This document shows, one piece after another, positions 25,817 to 34,587 of a stretch of DNA of 64,000 nucleotides. A program made the position numbers and the translations under genes. Source of the DNA: JAEUWI01 sp942492815 (GTDB taxonomy: Bacteria; Hydrogenedentota; Hydrogenedentia; Hydrogenedentales; JAEUWI01); contig OW818658.1 in NCBI GenBank assembly GCA_942492815.1, forward strand, positions 1,736,001-1,800,000, given 5' to 3'. Numbering within the stretch: the first letter of the stretch is position 1; every line of letters starts with the position of its first letter. The notes below the pieces were generated by a model, which ran no database searches, was not told the DNA's origin, and saw only the letters and a program-made list of their open reading frames with translations.

Positions 25817-26092
25817 ATGAGCACGACCCGAATTGATATCCGACTTCAATTGGAAGCGAAAGATCTTATTCAGCAGGCTGCCGAGTTGCGAAATCAGACC
25901 GTGACCCAGTTTGCGGTCTCCACCCTTACGGAGGCTGCGGGCAGGGTCGTGGCGGAGTATGAGCGGCGGGAACTCTCCGACCGGGATCGGGATCTATTTC
26001 TGAAATTGCTGGTGAATCCGCCCGCGCCCACCGCCAAGCTGCGTCGCGCGGCGGCGTCGCACGGAAAGAGCGTCGCGCAGCGAGGTGGGTGA
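25817..26092 (+). CDS. DUF1778 (TacA-like) antitoxin, orphan
   Basis: A 91-residue protein from ATG 25817, with GGAGA upstream; the longer frame from 25637 has no family similarity before this Met. The ribbon-helix-helix N-terminus 'TRIDIRLQLEAKDLIQQAAE' with 'TVTQFAVSTLTEAAGRVVAE' and the toxin-binding tail 'LSDRDRDLFLKLLVNPPAP' are classic DUF1778. Such antitoxins normally precede a GNAT toxin that acetylates charged tRNA. No GNAT frame follows: the next gene, 54 bp away, is convergent and unrelated. The protein is therefore an orphan or a remnant, possibly acting as an anti-toxin against systems elsewhere. Confidence 0.85.
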   Translation: MSTTRIDIRLQLEAKDLIQQAAELRNQTVTQFAVSTLTEAAGRVVAEYERRELSDRDRDLFLKLLVNPPAPTAKLRRAAASHGKSVAQRGG

Positions 26093-26145
26093 TTGACGAA
26101 ACGATTGACACCTGCTTCTCCCGCTCAGTCTAATTCGTACCCTCG

Positions 26146-26871
26146 CTACTCCCGCGTCAATACTTCCCGCAGCACCTCATCGAGATCGCGCAGGGCCTGG
26201 GCGCCGTCGCCGCGGAAGCTGGAGCCGTGCATGGTAGCGAGCAGTTGGGGGTTGAGTTCGGCGAGCGAGGTCATAACCTTCGAGGTGCGGGCGTTGTAGG
26301 GGATGTAGTAGGCGAAGGGCGATTGCTGCATGTTCTCCAGGGACTCCCGTGCGCGGCCCACGATGTCGCTCTCGGTCAGGGGCTCCACTTCACCGAAATG
26401 GGTGAATAGGTCGGAGCAAAACAGCGTTCGATCGGTCTCCTCGAACATGACACACGCATCCCAGCCATGGGGGACGTGGGCGGTGGAGATGAATCGAAAT
26501 CGGCGCTGGCCCGTGGTGAAGGACTCGTCCGGCGCCAGCGTGCGCGGAGGGCGATTCGAAAAGTCGTTCACGTTGACCGTGGCCCCGAGCGCACCGCAGA
26601 TGGGCTGCGCGCCGGGGGAAGCGGCGAGCCATTCATTCAGGGCGCCGCATTCGTCGGACTCGAAGTGGCTCCACCCGATCCAGCGGATGTCCTTCGGCGT
26701 GATGAGCCGCTTCACCGCCTCATTCAGCTCCGCGAAGTTTCCACGGAGCCCGGTGTGGTAGAGCATAGGCTCTTCATCTTTGATGAGGAAGTGATTGAAC
26801 TGGAGTCCGATCGACGCATTGAGCAAAGAAAGGCGAAACACGTCCGGGGCGATTTCGGTAATAGTAACCAA
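26146..26871 (-). CDS. MBL-fold protein of the ODP (diiron flavodiiron-like) type
   Basis: A 241-residue soluble protein starting MVTITEIAPDVFRLSLLN. The metal-binding order is that of the oxygen-binding diiron branch of metallo-beta-lactamases: 'WSHFESDECGALNEWL' gives H-x-E-x-D, 'STAHVPHGWDACVMFE' gives His, 'LFCSDLFTHFGE' gives Asp, and 'LATMHGSSFRGD' gives the last His. Flavodiiron proteins reduce O2 or NO using a C-terminal flavodoxin; no flavodoxin domain is present here, so it is a stand-alone ODP domain. It could need a separate electron donor or have another role. Convergent with the DUF1778 gene. Confidence 0.85.
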   Translation of the reverse strand: MVTITEIAPDVFRLSLLNASIGLQFNHFLIKDEEPMLYHTGLRGNFAELNEAVKRLITPKDIRWIGWSHFESDECGALNEWLAASPGAQPICGALGATVNVNDFSNRPPRTLAPDESFTTGQRRFRFISTAHVPHGWDACVMFEETDRTLFCSDLFTHFGEVEPLTESDIVGRARESLENMQQSPFAYYIPYNARTSKVMTSLAELNPQLLATMHGSSFRGDGAQALRDLDEVLREVLTRE

Positions 26872-26927
26872 GGTATGATCCCTCCAGCAGGGGTTGAATG
26901 CACACTATCGTTGAGACGGCCAGGAAC

Positions 26928-27908
26928 TCACCAGGGGATACCGGATTTTTGTGGCGACTGCGAATTCACTTCCTTCATATACGCATCAAACGCTTCCGCC
27001 ACCTTGCCCTCTTCCGCCGTGCCCTGGTGGGTGTAAAGGCGATACTTCATGGTGATTTCCTTGCCGGGGGCGAGTTCGACGGGGGTATTGCCGGGCCAGG
27101 CGTGGCCGAGGAAGGCATAGTGGCGGATGAGCCAGTGATGGTGGGGGTAGTTGGGATTGGCCGGGTGCTGGAAGATGGCCGCGCCGGACTGGGTTTCCGC
27201 GCCGGGCGCGGTGGCATAGGACACGTCGACCCAGGGGGAAGCGACTTCAAAGGTGTCCTCCGCTTGCGGGCCGAGGGCCGTGGTGAAGTGCATAGGCTTG
27301 CGGGCGGCGTCGGGGCGGAAGTTGAAGCCGCCGTAGCCTTTGCTGTCGGTGGTGGCGCCGCGCAAGCTGAGGGGGGCGTCGCTGATGTTTTTCAGGGTGA
27401 TGGTGAAATCTAGCGCGCGGCCCTGCTCCGTGGCGGCGTGGACGATGACTTCGTACGTTTCCGAGACGATGGGCGCGTCGGGGGCTTCGTCAAGAATCCA
27501 GTGGTTCTCACCTGCGAAGGAAATCTTCTCGGGCGTGGCCTCGCCGGGTGTCACGCTGACGTGGACCTGTCGTGCGCCTTCGAGGCCCCAGGTGTCTACG
27601 CGCTTGCCCTTCCAGATGCCGTTGGGCCAGCCCCAGAAGACGCCCCGGTGGTGGTAGTGGTCGCTCGGGTAATCCTCGGTGAGGACTTCGCCGCCGATTC
27701 CGTAGAGGGGGTGGATGTAGCCCGTGCGGCGGAAGCGCGCTTCCACGCCCTCGGGCGGGTTGACCCAGTCGTACTGATAGACGAGGACGGGCTTGTCGTT
27801 CTCCGCGATGGCGAGGGTCTTGCCCGTGTCTTCTACGGAGAAGTCGGCCTGTGCAAAGTGGGGCAGGGCGCAGGCCGCGAGGGCCAGGAGGAGTATTCGC
27901 TGGAGCAT
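26928..27908 (-). CDS. Secreted DUF6807 (PmoA-like) family protein
   Basis: About 326 residues from ATG 27908, preceded by AAGGA; the longer frame starts inside a heptamer repeat. Signal peptide: MLQRILLLALAACALPHFAQ. Family features are 'VLVYQYDWVNPPEGVEARF', 'RTGYIHPLYGIGGEVLTEDY', 'DHYHHRGVFWGWPNGIWKGK' with its His cluster, 'WILDEAPDAPIVSETYEV' and 'LIRHYAFLGHAWPG'. DUF6807 proteins are annotated as methane-oxygenase 'PmoA' by a misleading name; function is unproven, and they co-occur with planctomycete sugar-oxidation and Gfo/Idh genes. Divergent from a LacI regulator, which may control it. Confidence 0.85.
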   Translation of the reverse strand: MLQRILLLALAACALPHFAQADFSVEDTGKTLAIAENDKPVLVYQYDWVNPPEGVEARFRRTGYIHPLYGIGGEVLTEDYPSDHYHHRGVFWGWPNGIWKGKRVDTWGLEGARQVHVSVTPGEATPEKISFAGENHWILDEAPDAPIVSETYEVIVHAATEQGRALDFTITLKNISDAPLSLRGATTDSKGYGGFNFRPDAARKPMHFTTALGPQAEDTFEVASPWVDVSYATAPGAETQSGAAIFQHPANPNYPHHHWLIRHYAFLGHAWPGNTPVELAPGKEITMKYRLYTHQGTAEEGKVAEAFDAYMKEVNSQSPQKSGIPW

Positions 27909-27923
27909 GGGGTGATCCTTGGT

Positions 27924-28061
27924 CAATGGACAATGGACAATTGACAATGGACAACGGTCCGAATTGATGCGGTGGACTGGGAAACAGGCACTGGACTGAT
28001 GGAACAGGACGCTTTCAGTTTCGTTGTCCGCGCTCCATTGTCAATTGTCCATTGTCCATTG
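27924..28061. repeat. Perfect 28-bp inverted repeat built of heptamers
   Basis: Left arm 27924-27951 and right arm 28034-28061 are exact reverse complements, separated by 82 bp. Each arm is a run of seven-base units of the type TCCATTG/TCAATTG, like the short tandemly repeated sequences known from cyanobacteria and other large genomes. Lies in the divergent promoter region of the DUF6807 and lacI-like genes. Confidence 0.85.
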
Positions 28062-28116
28062 TCAATTCCCACTTGCTATACTGTCGCGAGCAATCACCAC
28101 CCCCAAGGAGAGCCCC

Positions 28117-29172
28117 ATGAACCCACCCCGTTTTGGCACGCATGGTGTGACCATTCAGGACGTGGCAGAGCGGGCCGGGGTTTCGAAGAAAACCGTGTCG
28201 CGCGTCATCAATGGCGAGGAGTACGTGGCTGAGCCCACGGCAATCAAAGTGCGCGCGACCATTGCGGAGATGGGCTATGTGCCCAACGTCTCCGCGCGGC
28301 GTCTGGCGAGCAAGCGCTCGCATGTGCTAACGCTGGTGTATCAGGCGGAAGAACCGCCCGGCTGGCTCACCCACGTGATCCAGGGCATTGTTCAGGCGGC
28401 GTCGGCGCGGGGCTTCGAAGTGGTGATCCACCCGTGCGACGCGGGGGAAGAGGCGTCGCAGCGATCCTTGCAGGCGCTGGTGCTTCGCGGGGGAACCGAC
28501 GGGCTCATTCTGCTGCCGCCCTTTGGCAGCCTGAGCGATTTCAATCTTGCGCTCCACGAGAGCGGTTTGCCCATGGCCTCCATTGAGCCTTCCGACCCGA
28601 ATCTGCCGTGGCCCGCCGCCACCATCACAAATCACGAGGGCGCTCGGGAGATGACGGCCTATCTGCTCGGCTTGGGTCACACGCGCATCGGCTTTATTCT
28701 CGGTGCGGCGGACTACAGCGGCAGTTGGGAGCGCTTCGCGGGCTACAAGGCCGCGCTGGCCTCGGGGGCCGTGGCGGAAGACCCCGCGCTGATCGTGCAG
28801 GGGAACTACACCTTCGAAAGTGGACTCGAACAGGGGCGCGTGCTCCTCGCGATGCCCGAACGGCCCACGGCCATCTTCGCGAGCAACGACGAGATGGCCG
28901 CCGGCGTGATCCAGGCGGCCTACGAGCTCGGTATGCGCGTGCCGGACGAGTTGTCCGTCGTGGGCTTCGACGACAGCACCCTGGCGTGCCGATTGTCGCC
29001 GCCGCTGACGACGATCCGCCAGCCCACGGTGGAACTCGCTGCCCGTGTGACCGAGGCGCTCATCCGCCGGATCAATGGCGACGGGGAAGAGGAGGAGAGA
29101 ATCGAGATGGCGACGAGTCTCGTGGTGCGGGCATCGGCGGCGGGGACTGCAAACTCACTTCCTGCATCCTGA
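28117..29172 (+). CDS. LacI family transcriptional regulator
   Basis: About 351 residues from ATG 28117, preceded by AAGGAG. The N-terminal HTH is 'VTIQDVAERAGVSKKTVSRV' followed by 'INGEEYV' and the hinge helix 'NVSARRLASKRSHV'. The rest is a periplasmic-binding-protein-like sensor: 'ALVLRGGTDGLILLPPFG', 'LGLGHTRIGFILGAADYSGS', 'TAIFASNDEMAAGVIQAAYE', 'DELSVVGFDDSTLACRLSPP', 'LTTIRQPTVELAARVTEALI'. Family members repress sugar-use genes until a sugar binds. Likely targets are the divergent DUF6807 gene and the downstream secreted protein at 29373. A -10-like TATACT sits at 28077-28082, next to the heptamer repeat. Confidence 0.93.
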   Translation: MNPPRFGTHGVTIQDVAERAGVSKKTVSRVINGEEYVAEPTAIKVRATIAEMGYVPNVSARRLASKRSHVLTLVYQAEEPPGWLTHVIQGIVQAASARGFEVVIHPCDAGEEASQRSLQALVLRGGTDGLILLPPFGSLSDFNLALHESGLPMASIEPSDPNLPWPAATITNHEGAREMTAYLLGLGHTRIGFILGAADYSGSWERFAGYKAALASGAVAEDPALIVQGNYTFESGLEQGRVLLAMPERPTAIFASNDEMAAGVIQAAYELGMRVPDELSVVGFDDSTLACRLSPPLTTIRQPTVELAARVTEALIRRINGDGEEEERIEMATSLVVRASAAGTANSLPAS

Positions 29173-29372
29173 TTACCGCCGCGACCGGTCGTTCTATCGT
29201 GTTGTAAGAGGCGGGAAAGGTTGTCCTTCACTTTTCCAAGGAAGCCTCGGCAGACTGGCACCGCGCGCTCCCGCGCTCTGTTCAAGTGGGTGAGGAAAGC
29301 GTACAAGTCCCCGTTTCATTGTCGTGTTATATTGACCGTTGAAGCGCGCGTGCATTCGACAAGGAGATTCTC

Positions 29373-31712
29373 ATGTTGACCGGCCTCTTAATCACCCTCC
29401 TCGGCGCCACCATGTCGCCCTACGTGGCCACGGGTTCCGAACCCGTGGCCATGCCCCACTTCCCTTCAGCCCTCCACGCCTATGTCTGGCGGAACTGGAT
29501 GCTGGTGCCGGTGGAGCGGCTGGCGGAGGCCATCGACGCGAATCCTGACGACCTCGTTGCGCTGGGCCATCGCATGGGCCTGTCGGGTCCGCCGGAAATC
29601 ACGCCGGATCGCTTCGCGCGCGCCTACATCTCGGTCATCCGCGCCAACTGGCACCTGCTGCCCGACGAACAACTTTTGAAACTGCTGGATTGGACGCCGG
29701 AGCGCTTCTCCTTTTCCATGCGGGAGGATGACTTTCTGTACGGCAAGCTGGGCGTGCGCCCGACCCTGCCTCCCCTTGTGTTCGAGGCATCGAACGCGGA
29801 AGCTGTGGCGCGGGAAGCTGAAATCGCCGCTGTCGTAAAGGCCCAGTTCCCCGAGGGCGTGGGCGTGCCCGAGGAGCCGCTCTTTGGCTTCGTGGATACC
29901 TTGTCCGCGCCCCTGGAAAACGTCGCGCCCGCCGTGCCGTCGCTGTTTTCACCTCGCTTTTCCTACTCCTATTTCGCGGTCTATGGCGATGCCCTGCTGG
30001 AGTCGGATCCCTTCCCCGACGGCATGCTGGCGCGCCTGGCGGAGTCGGGCGTGGACGGCGTATGGCTCCAGACGGTGCTCTACAAGCTCGCGCCCTTCCC
30101 CTGGGAGCCTGCGCGGAGCGAGCACTACGAGCAGCGCCTGGCCAATCTCCAGAAACTGACCGAGCGCGCAAAAAAATACGGTATCGGCGTGTACCTCTAC
30201 CTCAATGAGCCCCGCAGTATGCCGCTGGATTTCTTCGCGGGCAAAGAGCACCTGAAGGGCGTGGAGGAAGCGGGCTATGGCCGACTGTGCACAAGCGTGC
30301 CCGAGGTGCGGGATTACCTCCGCGATTCCGTCGCCACCATATGCGAGCGTGCGCCGGGCCTCGCCGGATTCTTCACCATCACCGTGGGTGAGAATCGCAC
30401 CTTGTGCTGGTCCCACTTGAATGCGGCGGGCTGTCCCCGCTGCGCCACGCGCGCGCCCGCCGAGGTCGTCGCCGAAGTGTGCACGGTTATTCAAGAGGGC
30501 ATCGACCGCGCCAACAGCGACGCGTCGCTCATCGTCTGGGATTGGATCTGGCCCGAGGACTGGTTTGATGGCATCGTGGCGCTTCTGCCGAAGAAGGCCG
30601 CGGTCATGAGCGTAAGTGAATGGGACCTCCCCATCGAGCGCGGCGGCGGCCCGGTTGCGGTAAGCGAGTACTCTATGTCCGCCGTCGGCCCCGGCCCCCG
30701 CGCGAAGCGGCACTGGGCCAGCGCGCGCGCTCAGGGCCTCAAGACCATCGCAAAGGTGCAGGCAAATGCAACGTGGGAACTTTCCACCGTGCCCTATATT
30801 CCCGCGTTTCGCAACGTGGCGGATCACATGGCGAACCTGCGCGATGAAGGCGTGAACGGCCTCATGCTGAGTTGGACGGTCGGTGCCTACCCGTCGGCGG
30901 GCTACGAGATCGTGTCCGTCATGGGAGGCGCGGATCGCCCCGCGCCCGAAGCGGCCATGCTGCGCGTGGCGCAGCGTCGCTTTGGCGATGCCCTCGCTCC
31001 CGCTGTGGTGACGGCGTGGAACGCGTATAGCGAGGCGCTTAAGGCCTATCCCTTCCACAACCACCCGCTCTACCTCGGCCCCGTGCAGGCGGGCGCGGCG
31101 AATCCGCTCTGGGAACGTTCCACGGGCTATCGCGCGACGATGGTGGGCTTCCCCTACGACGACCTCACGCGGTGGCGGGCGATGTATCCGGAGGAGGTCT
31201 TCGCGGATAGCTACGCGGCGATGGCCGCAGGCTTTGATGACGCCAACAAGACTTTGGAGGACACCGTCGCGTCGCTCACGCTTGAGGCTCGGGAATCCGA
31301 GGCGTTACGCGAGCATCTGCGCGTTGCCCGCGCTTGCGCGATCCATTTCAAGAGCACGGCGAACCAGGCGCGCTTTATTACGCTCCGCCGCAGCCTGGAA
31401 GAGGCCCGCCACGTCGCGGGGAGTCCCGAAGGCGTGCCCGAAGGCGCGGCCTTCCCGGCCATGGCCGACGGTGACGCCCTGAAGGCGCTCAAAGCGATGG
31501 AGGCCATCCTGGAAGAGGAGCGCTCGCTGGCCCGGGAGATGTATGGCTTGCAAAGCCATGATTCTCGATTCGGTTTCGAAGCGTCGAATCAGTACCACTT
31601 CACCCCGATGGACCTCGCGGAGAAGGTGCTTAACACGGAGGATCTCTTGACCCGCTGGCTGCCCAACGAGCGCGCGAAGAACCTCTATGCACCGAATTGG
31701 TGGCAACCGTAG
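29373..31712 (+). CDS. Secreted TIM-barrel glycoside-hydrolase-like protein
   Basis: A 779-residue protein with AAGGAG before its ATG. The N-terminus MLTGLLITLLGATMS is hydrophobic but short, so export is probable rather than certain. Helical region first ('LVPVERLAEAIDANPDDLVA'), then a barrel-like part: 'RFSYSYFAVYGDALLESDPF', 'AESGVDGVWLQTVLYKLAPF', 'KKYGIGVYLYLNEPRSMPLD', 'GLAGFFTITVGENRTLCWSH', 'AGCPRCATRAPAEVV', 'SLIVWDWIWPEDWF'. The conserved 'GENRTLCWSH' plus CPxC may bind metal or substrate. No named family could be fixed. Placed directly after the lacI-like gene, it is a probable member of its regulon. Confidence 0.65.
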   Translation: MLTGLLITLLGATMSPYVATGSEPVAMPHFPSALHAYVWRNWMLVPVERLAEAIDANPDDLVALGHRMGLSGPPEITPDRFARAYISVIRANWHLLPDEQLLKLLDWTPERFSFSMREDDFLYGKLGVRPTLPPLVFEASNAEAVAREAEIAAVVKAQFPEGVGVPEEPLFGFVDTLSAPLENVAPAVPSLFSPRFSYSYFAVYGDALLESDPFPDGMLARLAESGVDGVWLQTVLYKLAPFPWEPARSEHYEQRLANLQKLTERAKKYGIGVYLYLNEPRSMPLDFFAGKEHLKGVEEAGYGRLCTSVPEVRDYLRDSVATICERAPGLAGFFTITVGENRTLCWSHLNAAGCPRCATRAPAEVVAEVCTVIQEGIDRANSDASLIVWDWIWPEDWFDGIVALLPKKAAVMSVSEWDLPIERGGGPVAVSEYSMSAVGPGPRAKRHWASARAQGLKTIAKVQANATWELSTVPYIPAFRNVADHMANLRDEGVNGLMLSWTVGAYPSAGYEIVSVMGGADRPAPEAAMLRVAQRRFGDALAPAVVTAWNAYSEALKAYPFHNHPLYLGPVQAGAANPLWERSTGYRATMVGFPYDDLTRWRAMYPEEVFADSYAAMAAGFDDANKTLEDTVASLTLEARESEALREHLRVARACAIHFKSTANQARFITLRRSLEEARHVAGSPEGVPEGAAFPAMADGDALKALKAMEAILEEERSLAREMYGLQSHDSRFGFEASNQYHFTPMDLAEKVLNTEDLLTRWLPNERAKNLYAPNWWQP

Positions 31713-31742
31713 GGGCGACTCGCAGCCTCCAAGGCCAACCAT

Positions 31743-31937
31743 GGGTGCCACCCTCAAGCCGGAAGTCGCGTAGCGCCGAGGCTTGTGGGTGATGGGACTA
31801 TAGTGAACGGCGCACACCAAGGCAATCGAACAACCGAGACTACATGTGATTTCGAGAGTTCTGCTAATTCTGGCTTGTCTGAGTCCCTACACCCACAAAC
31901 TTCCCCCGCTTCGCTCCTCCGTTTGAGGGTGGCACCC
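31743..31937. repeat. Intergenic inverted-repeat element, 195 bp
   Basis: The region 31713-32039 has no gene. It begins 'GGGTGCCACCCTCAAGC' at 31743 and ends 'GTTTGAGGGTGGCACCC' at 31937; further matches run inward, including GGCTTGTGGGTG on one side and CACCCACAAACTT on the other. The arms total about 50 bp with mismatches. Confidence 0.75.
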
Positions 31938-31992
31938 GACATCCACCAACTACCACTTGGACCGCGACTCAGGTTCTCATCTCTAAAACAAA

Positions 31993-32018
31993 ACTGCCGG
32001 ACCCGAGGGCCCGGCAGT
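31993..32018 (-). terminator. Rho-independent terminator of the HEAT-repeat gene
   Basis: Arms ACTGCCGG(GCCC) and (GGGT)CCGGCAGT form a strong hairpin about 20 bp after the stop codon on the minus strand, followed by TTTTGTTTT. Confidence 0.8.
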
Positions 32019-32039
32019 GCGTTCATTAGCTATTCCGTT

Positions 32040-34562
32040 TTACTTCGCGGCTTGCGTGATTCCGGTGACCGGCTGGCCATCCTTCGTGCGCAGGCGGGCG
32101 GCCGCGCCCCAGTCGCCGCCGTGCTGGTAGATTGCCATGACGAGGGTGTTATCTCCCGCCTTAAGCGACACGGGCAACTGGTCCTGACCAGCAGCAAGGC
32201 CGCGGGCCACGTTGAGGCCGTGGATCATTTCGCCGTTCCACCACACTTTGATGCCGTCATTGCTGCCGGTCTCCAGGATGACATCCTGCGCGGTGGCGGA
32301 GGTGATGGTGCTGCGGAGATAGACCACGCGATCAAAATCGCCCAGTATCTGCGCCAGCGCAACCACCCAGGGACGGAGCGGGTCGAGGCCCATAGGAACG
32401 ATGTTCCACACTTCCCCGGCGGGGTCGGTCTCGGCCTTGAACTGCATGTCATAGAGCGCGGCACCGGGCTTGCCCTCGACAAAGTACGGCCCCGCATATT
32501 GCCAGGCCGTGATGTAGTCTTCATAGCCCACCAGTCCATTGAGCACGTTCTGGGCGAGCTTCTTTACCGCTTCGTTCGTGTCCTGCTGGATGTAGGTGTT
32601 CATCCGCGTCGTCACTTCGTCGCGGTAGGCGCCGCCGATGGCACCCGCGATGCGGATAACGGCCTGGGTTGCTTCGGCAGCCACGGCCGGATCCTGCTGC
32701 CGCGATTCGGCGTACTGCAGGGCTTCCAGCGAGACGACTTCCGCCGTGCCGGCCACGATCAGCTTCTTCTCCTGGGGCGTGGACGCGAGGGCATCCGCCG
32801 CCTTCAGGGCGGCCAACTTGTCCGCGGGATTCAGCGTCTTGTCGGCACGAAGCAATCGCAGGTATCCCGCGAAGGCCGCGGCATGGGTCTCGGCATTGCT
32901 CGTGTCGGTGGCAAGCGCCTTCAGGTCTTCCATCGGCGCGGCATTGGGCCAGTCGGCCAGGGCCTGCACGGCCGCCAGCTTCAGGGTCGGGCTTTCAGAC
33001 TTCACGTTTTCCCGCACAACGGCCAGGGCGTCTTCCGTGCCGATGCGGCCGAGCACCATGATGAGGGACGCCTTCGTGGCATCGTCGCTCGCGGCAGCCA
33101 GCGCCTTGATGGGCTGGGCCGATTTCGCGCCGTCATCGGCAATGCGTCCGGTCAGTTCGACGATGGCCTGGGCCACATTCTTACGTTTGTCGTCGGCGCT
33201 GGCGGAGGTCAACAGGGAGATGAGCGTCCCCATGTCGTCTTCAGCGGCCAGGACCCGAAGCGCCTTGAGGGCTTCCGTCTCCACGGCGGCATCGCCTGAA
33301 CTTGCCAGTTCCAGCAGGGCGGGCGTGGTCTTCACCGCACCGCGCGCCGCCAGCGCACTGATGGCTTCCAGACGCACCGCGCCGGCACCTTCCTGGGCGG
33401 CCTTGAGAATGGCCACATCGGTCTTGCGACCGGGAATGGTCTTGACGCTGTTGCGGGCGGTGCGCTGCACGTCGCCCTCAGACGTGGCGGCCAGTTCGAG
33501 GAGCATGACGGCCGTGTCCGGCGTGCCCAGCACCCCGAGGGCGTTCAGCGCAACCAGTTGAACGGCGGGATCGCTGCCCTTTGCTTCGGCAACGACCGCA
33601 TCAAGCGCGCCCGCTTCCTTGCGGTGGGCGAGGGCGTCGATGATAAGGATCTTCCGCTCTTTGTCCGCCGTGGGGAGCATGCCGGCGAAGGCCTTCGTGG
33701 CTTCTTCACCCGGCAATTCGCGAATGAAACTCGAAGCAACCAGCACCAGGGCCGGATCGCTGTCACCCAGCGCATCCATCACCAATTCCTGGGCCTTGGC
33801 CGGTTCCAGACGGACGAGGCCGCTCAGGGCCGCCGCGCGAACATAACCGGGCTGGGCGCCATTGTACAGCGTGGTGTAGATCTCCAGCGCTTCGTCTTTC
33901 TGGTTCGCCTTCGACCACTGGCCGCACTGGAGGCAGGCATCGGCAAGCACCGAGTCCCCACCACCGTTGGCCGCTTTGAGGGCCTTGAGCAACTCCGTGC
34001 AGCCTTTGCCGCCGATGCTGCCAAGGGCCGCGGTGGCCGCTTGCGCCAGGGCCTGGTCCGTGTCGCCCATCAACGCCACAAGGGGCGCAACGGCGTCCTG
34101 GGACTTCGTCCGCGCGATGGCGTTGACGATATTCACTTTCTGCGTCTGGGGGCCTTCCGCGATAGCCTTCACGAGGGCGTCGAGGGCGGCCTTATCGGGA
34201 ATGGAAACCAGTGCACGCAGAGCATAGTCCGCGAGCTGTTCGTCGGCGATGAGCCCGGCCAGGGTGTCCACGCTCTTCGCGGTGCCCATGGCGCCGAGCT
34301 GGCGGCAGACGAAGCGCTTCGCCTCGACCGACGCGTCGCTCTTGAGTACTTCAACGAACTGCTCTTCCAGTTTTACCCGGAGGGGTCCGTCGTTCTGGGC
34401 CTTCAGGGCCAGTTCTTCCAGTGGAACGATGCCCGTGCGGGAATCGCCGAATTTGTAGGCCTTCAGGGCCCCGATGGACTGGTCCAGGTCCTGCGCATAG
34501 CCGGGACAAATCGCCGCCAGTGCGCAAAACACCACCCCAAGTATCAGTGTGTTCTTTTTCAT
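32040..34562 (-). CDS. Secreted HEAT-repeat protein with C-terminal beta domain
   Basis: About 840 residues from ATG 34562, preceded by AAGGAG; signal peptide MKKNTLILGVVFCALAAICP. Residues 40-650 are a long series of HEAT-like helical pairs with a repeating 'D-x-x-x-x-A-x-x-A-L-G' core (for example 'QAATAALGSIGGKGCTELLK', 'AVQLVALNALGVLGTPDTA', 'TLKLAAVQALADWPNAAP'). The last 170 residues form a beta domain ('RVVYLRSTITSATAQDVILE', 'GSNDGIKVWWNGEMIHG', 'LKAGDNTLVMAIYQHGGDWG') like the dimerising-tail domain of planctomycete cytochrome proteins. Likely a periplasmic or surface scaffold. Its start is 26 bp after the oxidoreductase stop, in one operon. Confidence 0.85.
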   Translation of the reverse strand: MKKNTLILGVVFCALAAICPGYAQDLDQSIGALKAYKFGDSRTGIVPLEELALKAQNDGPLRVKLEEQFVEVLKSDASVEAKRFVCRQLGAMGTAKSVDTLAGLIADEQLADYALRALVSIPDKAALDALVKAIAEGPQTQKVNIVNAIARTKSQDAVAPLVALMGDTDQALAQAATAALGSIGGKGCTELLKALKAANGGGDSVLADACLQCGQWSKANQKDEALEIYTTLYNGAQPGYVRAAALSGLVRLEPAKAQELVMDALGDSDPALVLVASSFIRELPGEEATKAFAGMLPTADKERKILIIDALAHRKEAGALDAVVAEAKGSDPAVQLVALNALGVLGTPDTAVMLLELAATSEGDVQRTARNSVKTIPGRKTDVAILKAAQEGAGAVRLEAISALAARGAVKTTPALLELASSGDAAVETEALKALRVLAAEDDMGTLISLLTSASADDKRKNVAQAIVELTGRIADDGAKSAQPIKALAAASDDATKASLIMVLGRIGTEDALAVVRENVKSESPTLKLAAVQALADWPNAAPMEDLKALATDTSNAETHAAAFAGYLRLLRADKTLNPADKLAALKAADALASTPQEKKLIVAGTAEVVSLEALQYAESRQQDPAVAAEATQAVIRIAGAIGGAYRDEVTTRMNTYIQQDTNEAVKKLAQNVLNGLVGYEDYITAWQYAGPYFVEGKPGAALYDMQFKAETDPAGEVWNIVPMGLDPLRPWVVALAQILGDFDRVVYLRSTITSATAQDVILETGSNDGIKVWWNGEMIHGLNVARGLAAGQDQLPVSLKAGDNTLVMAIYQHGGDWGAAARLRTKDGQPVTGITQAAK

Positions 34563-34587
34563 GTGATAGCTCCTTCCTGGGGATGGG

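Noticed and set aside
27924..28061. Possible CRISPR array
   Set aside because: Units are heptamers without unique spacers and form inverted, not direct, arrays; no Cas gene.
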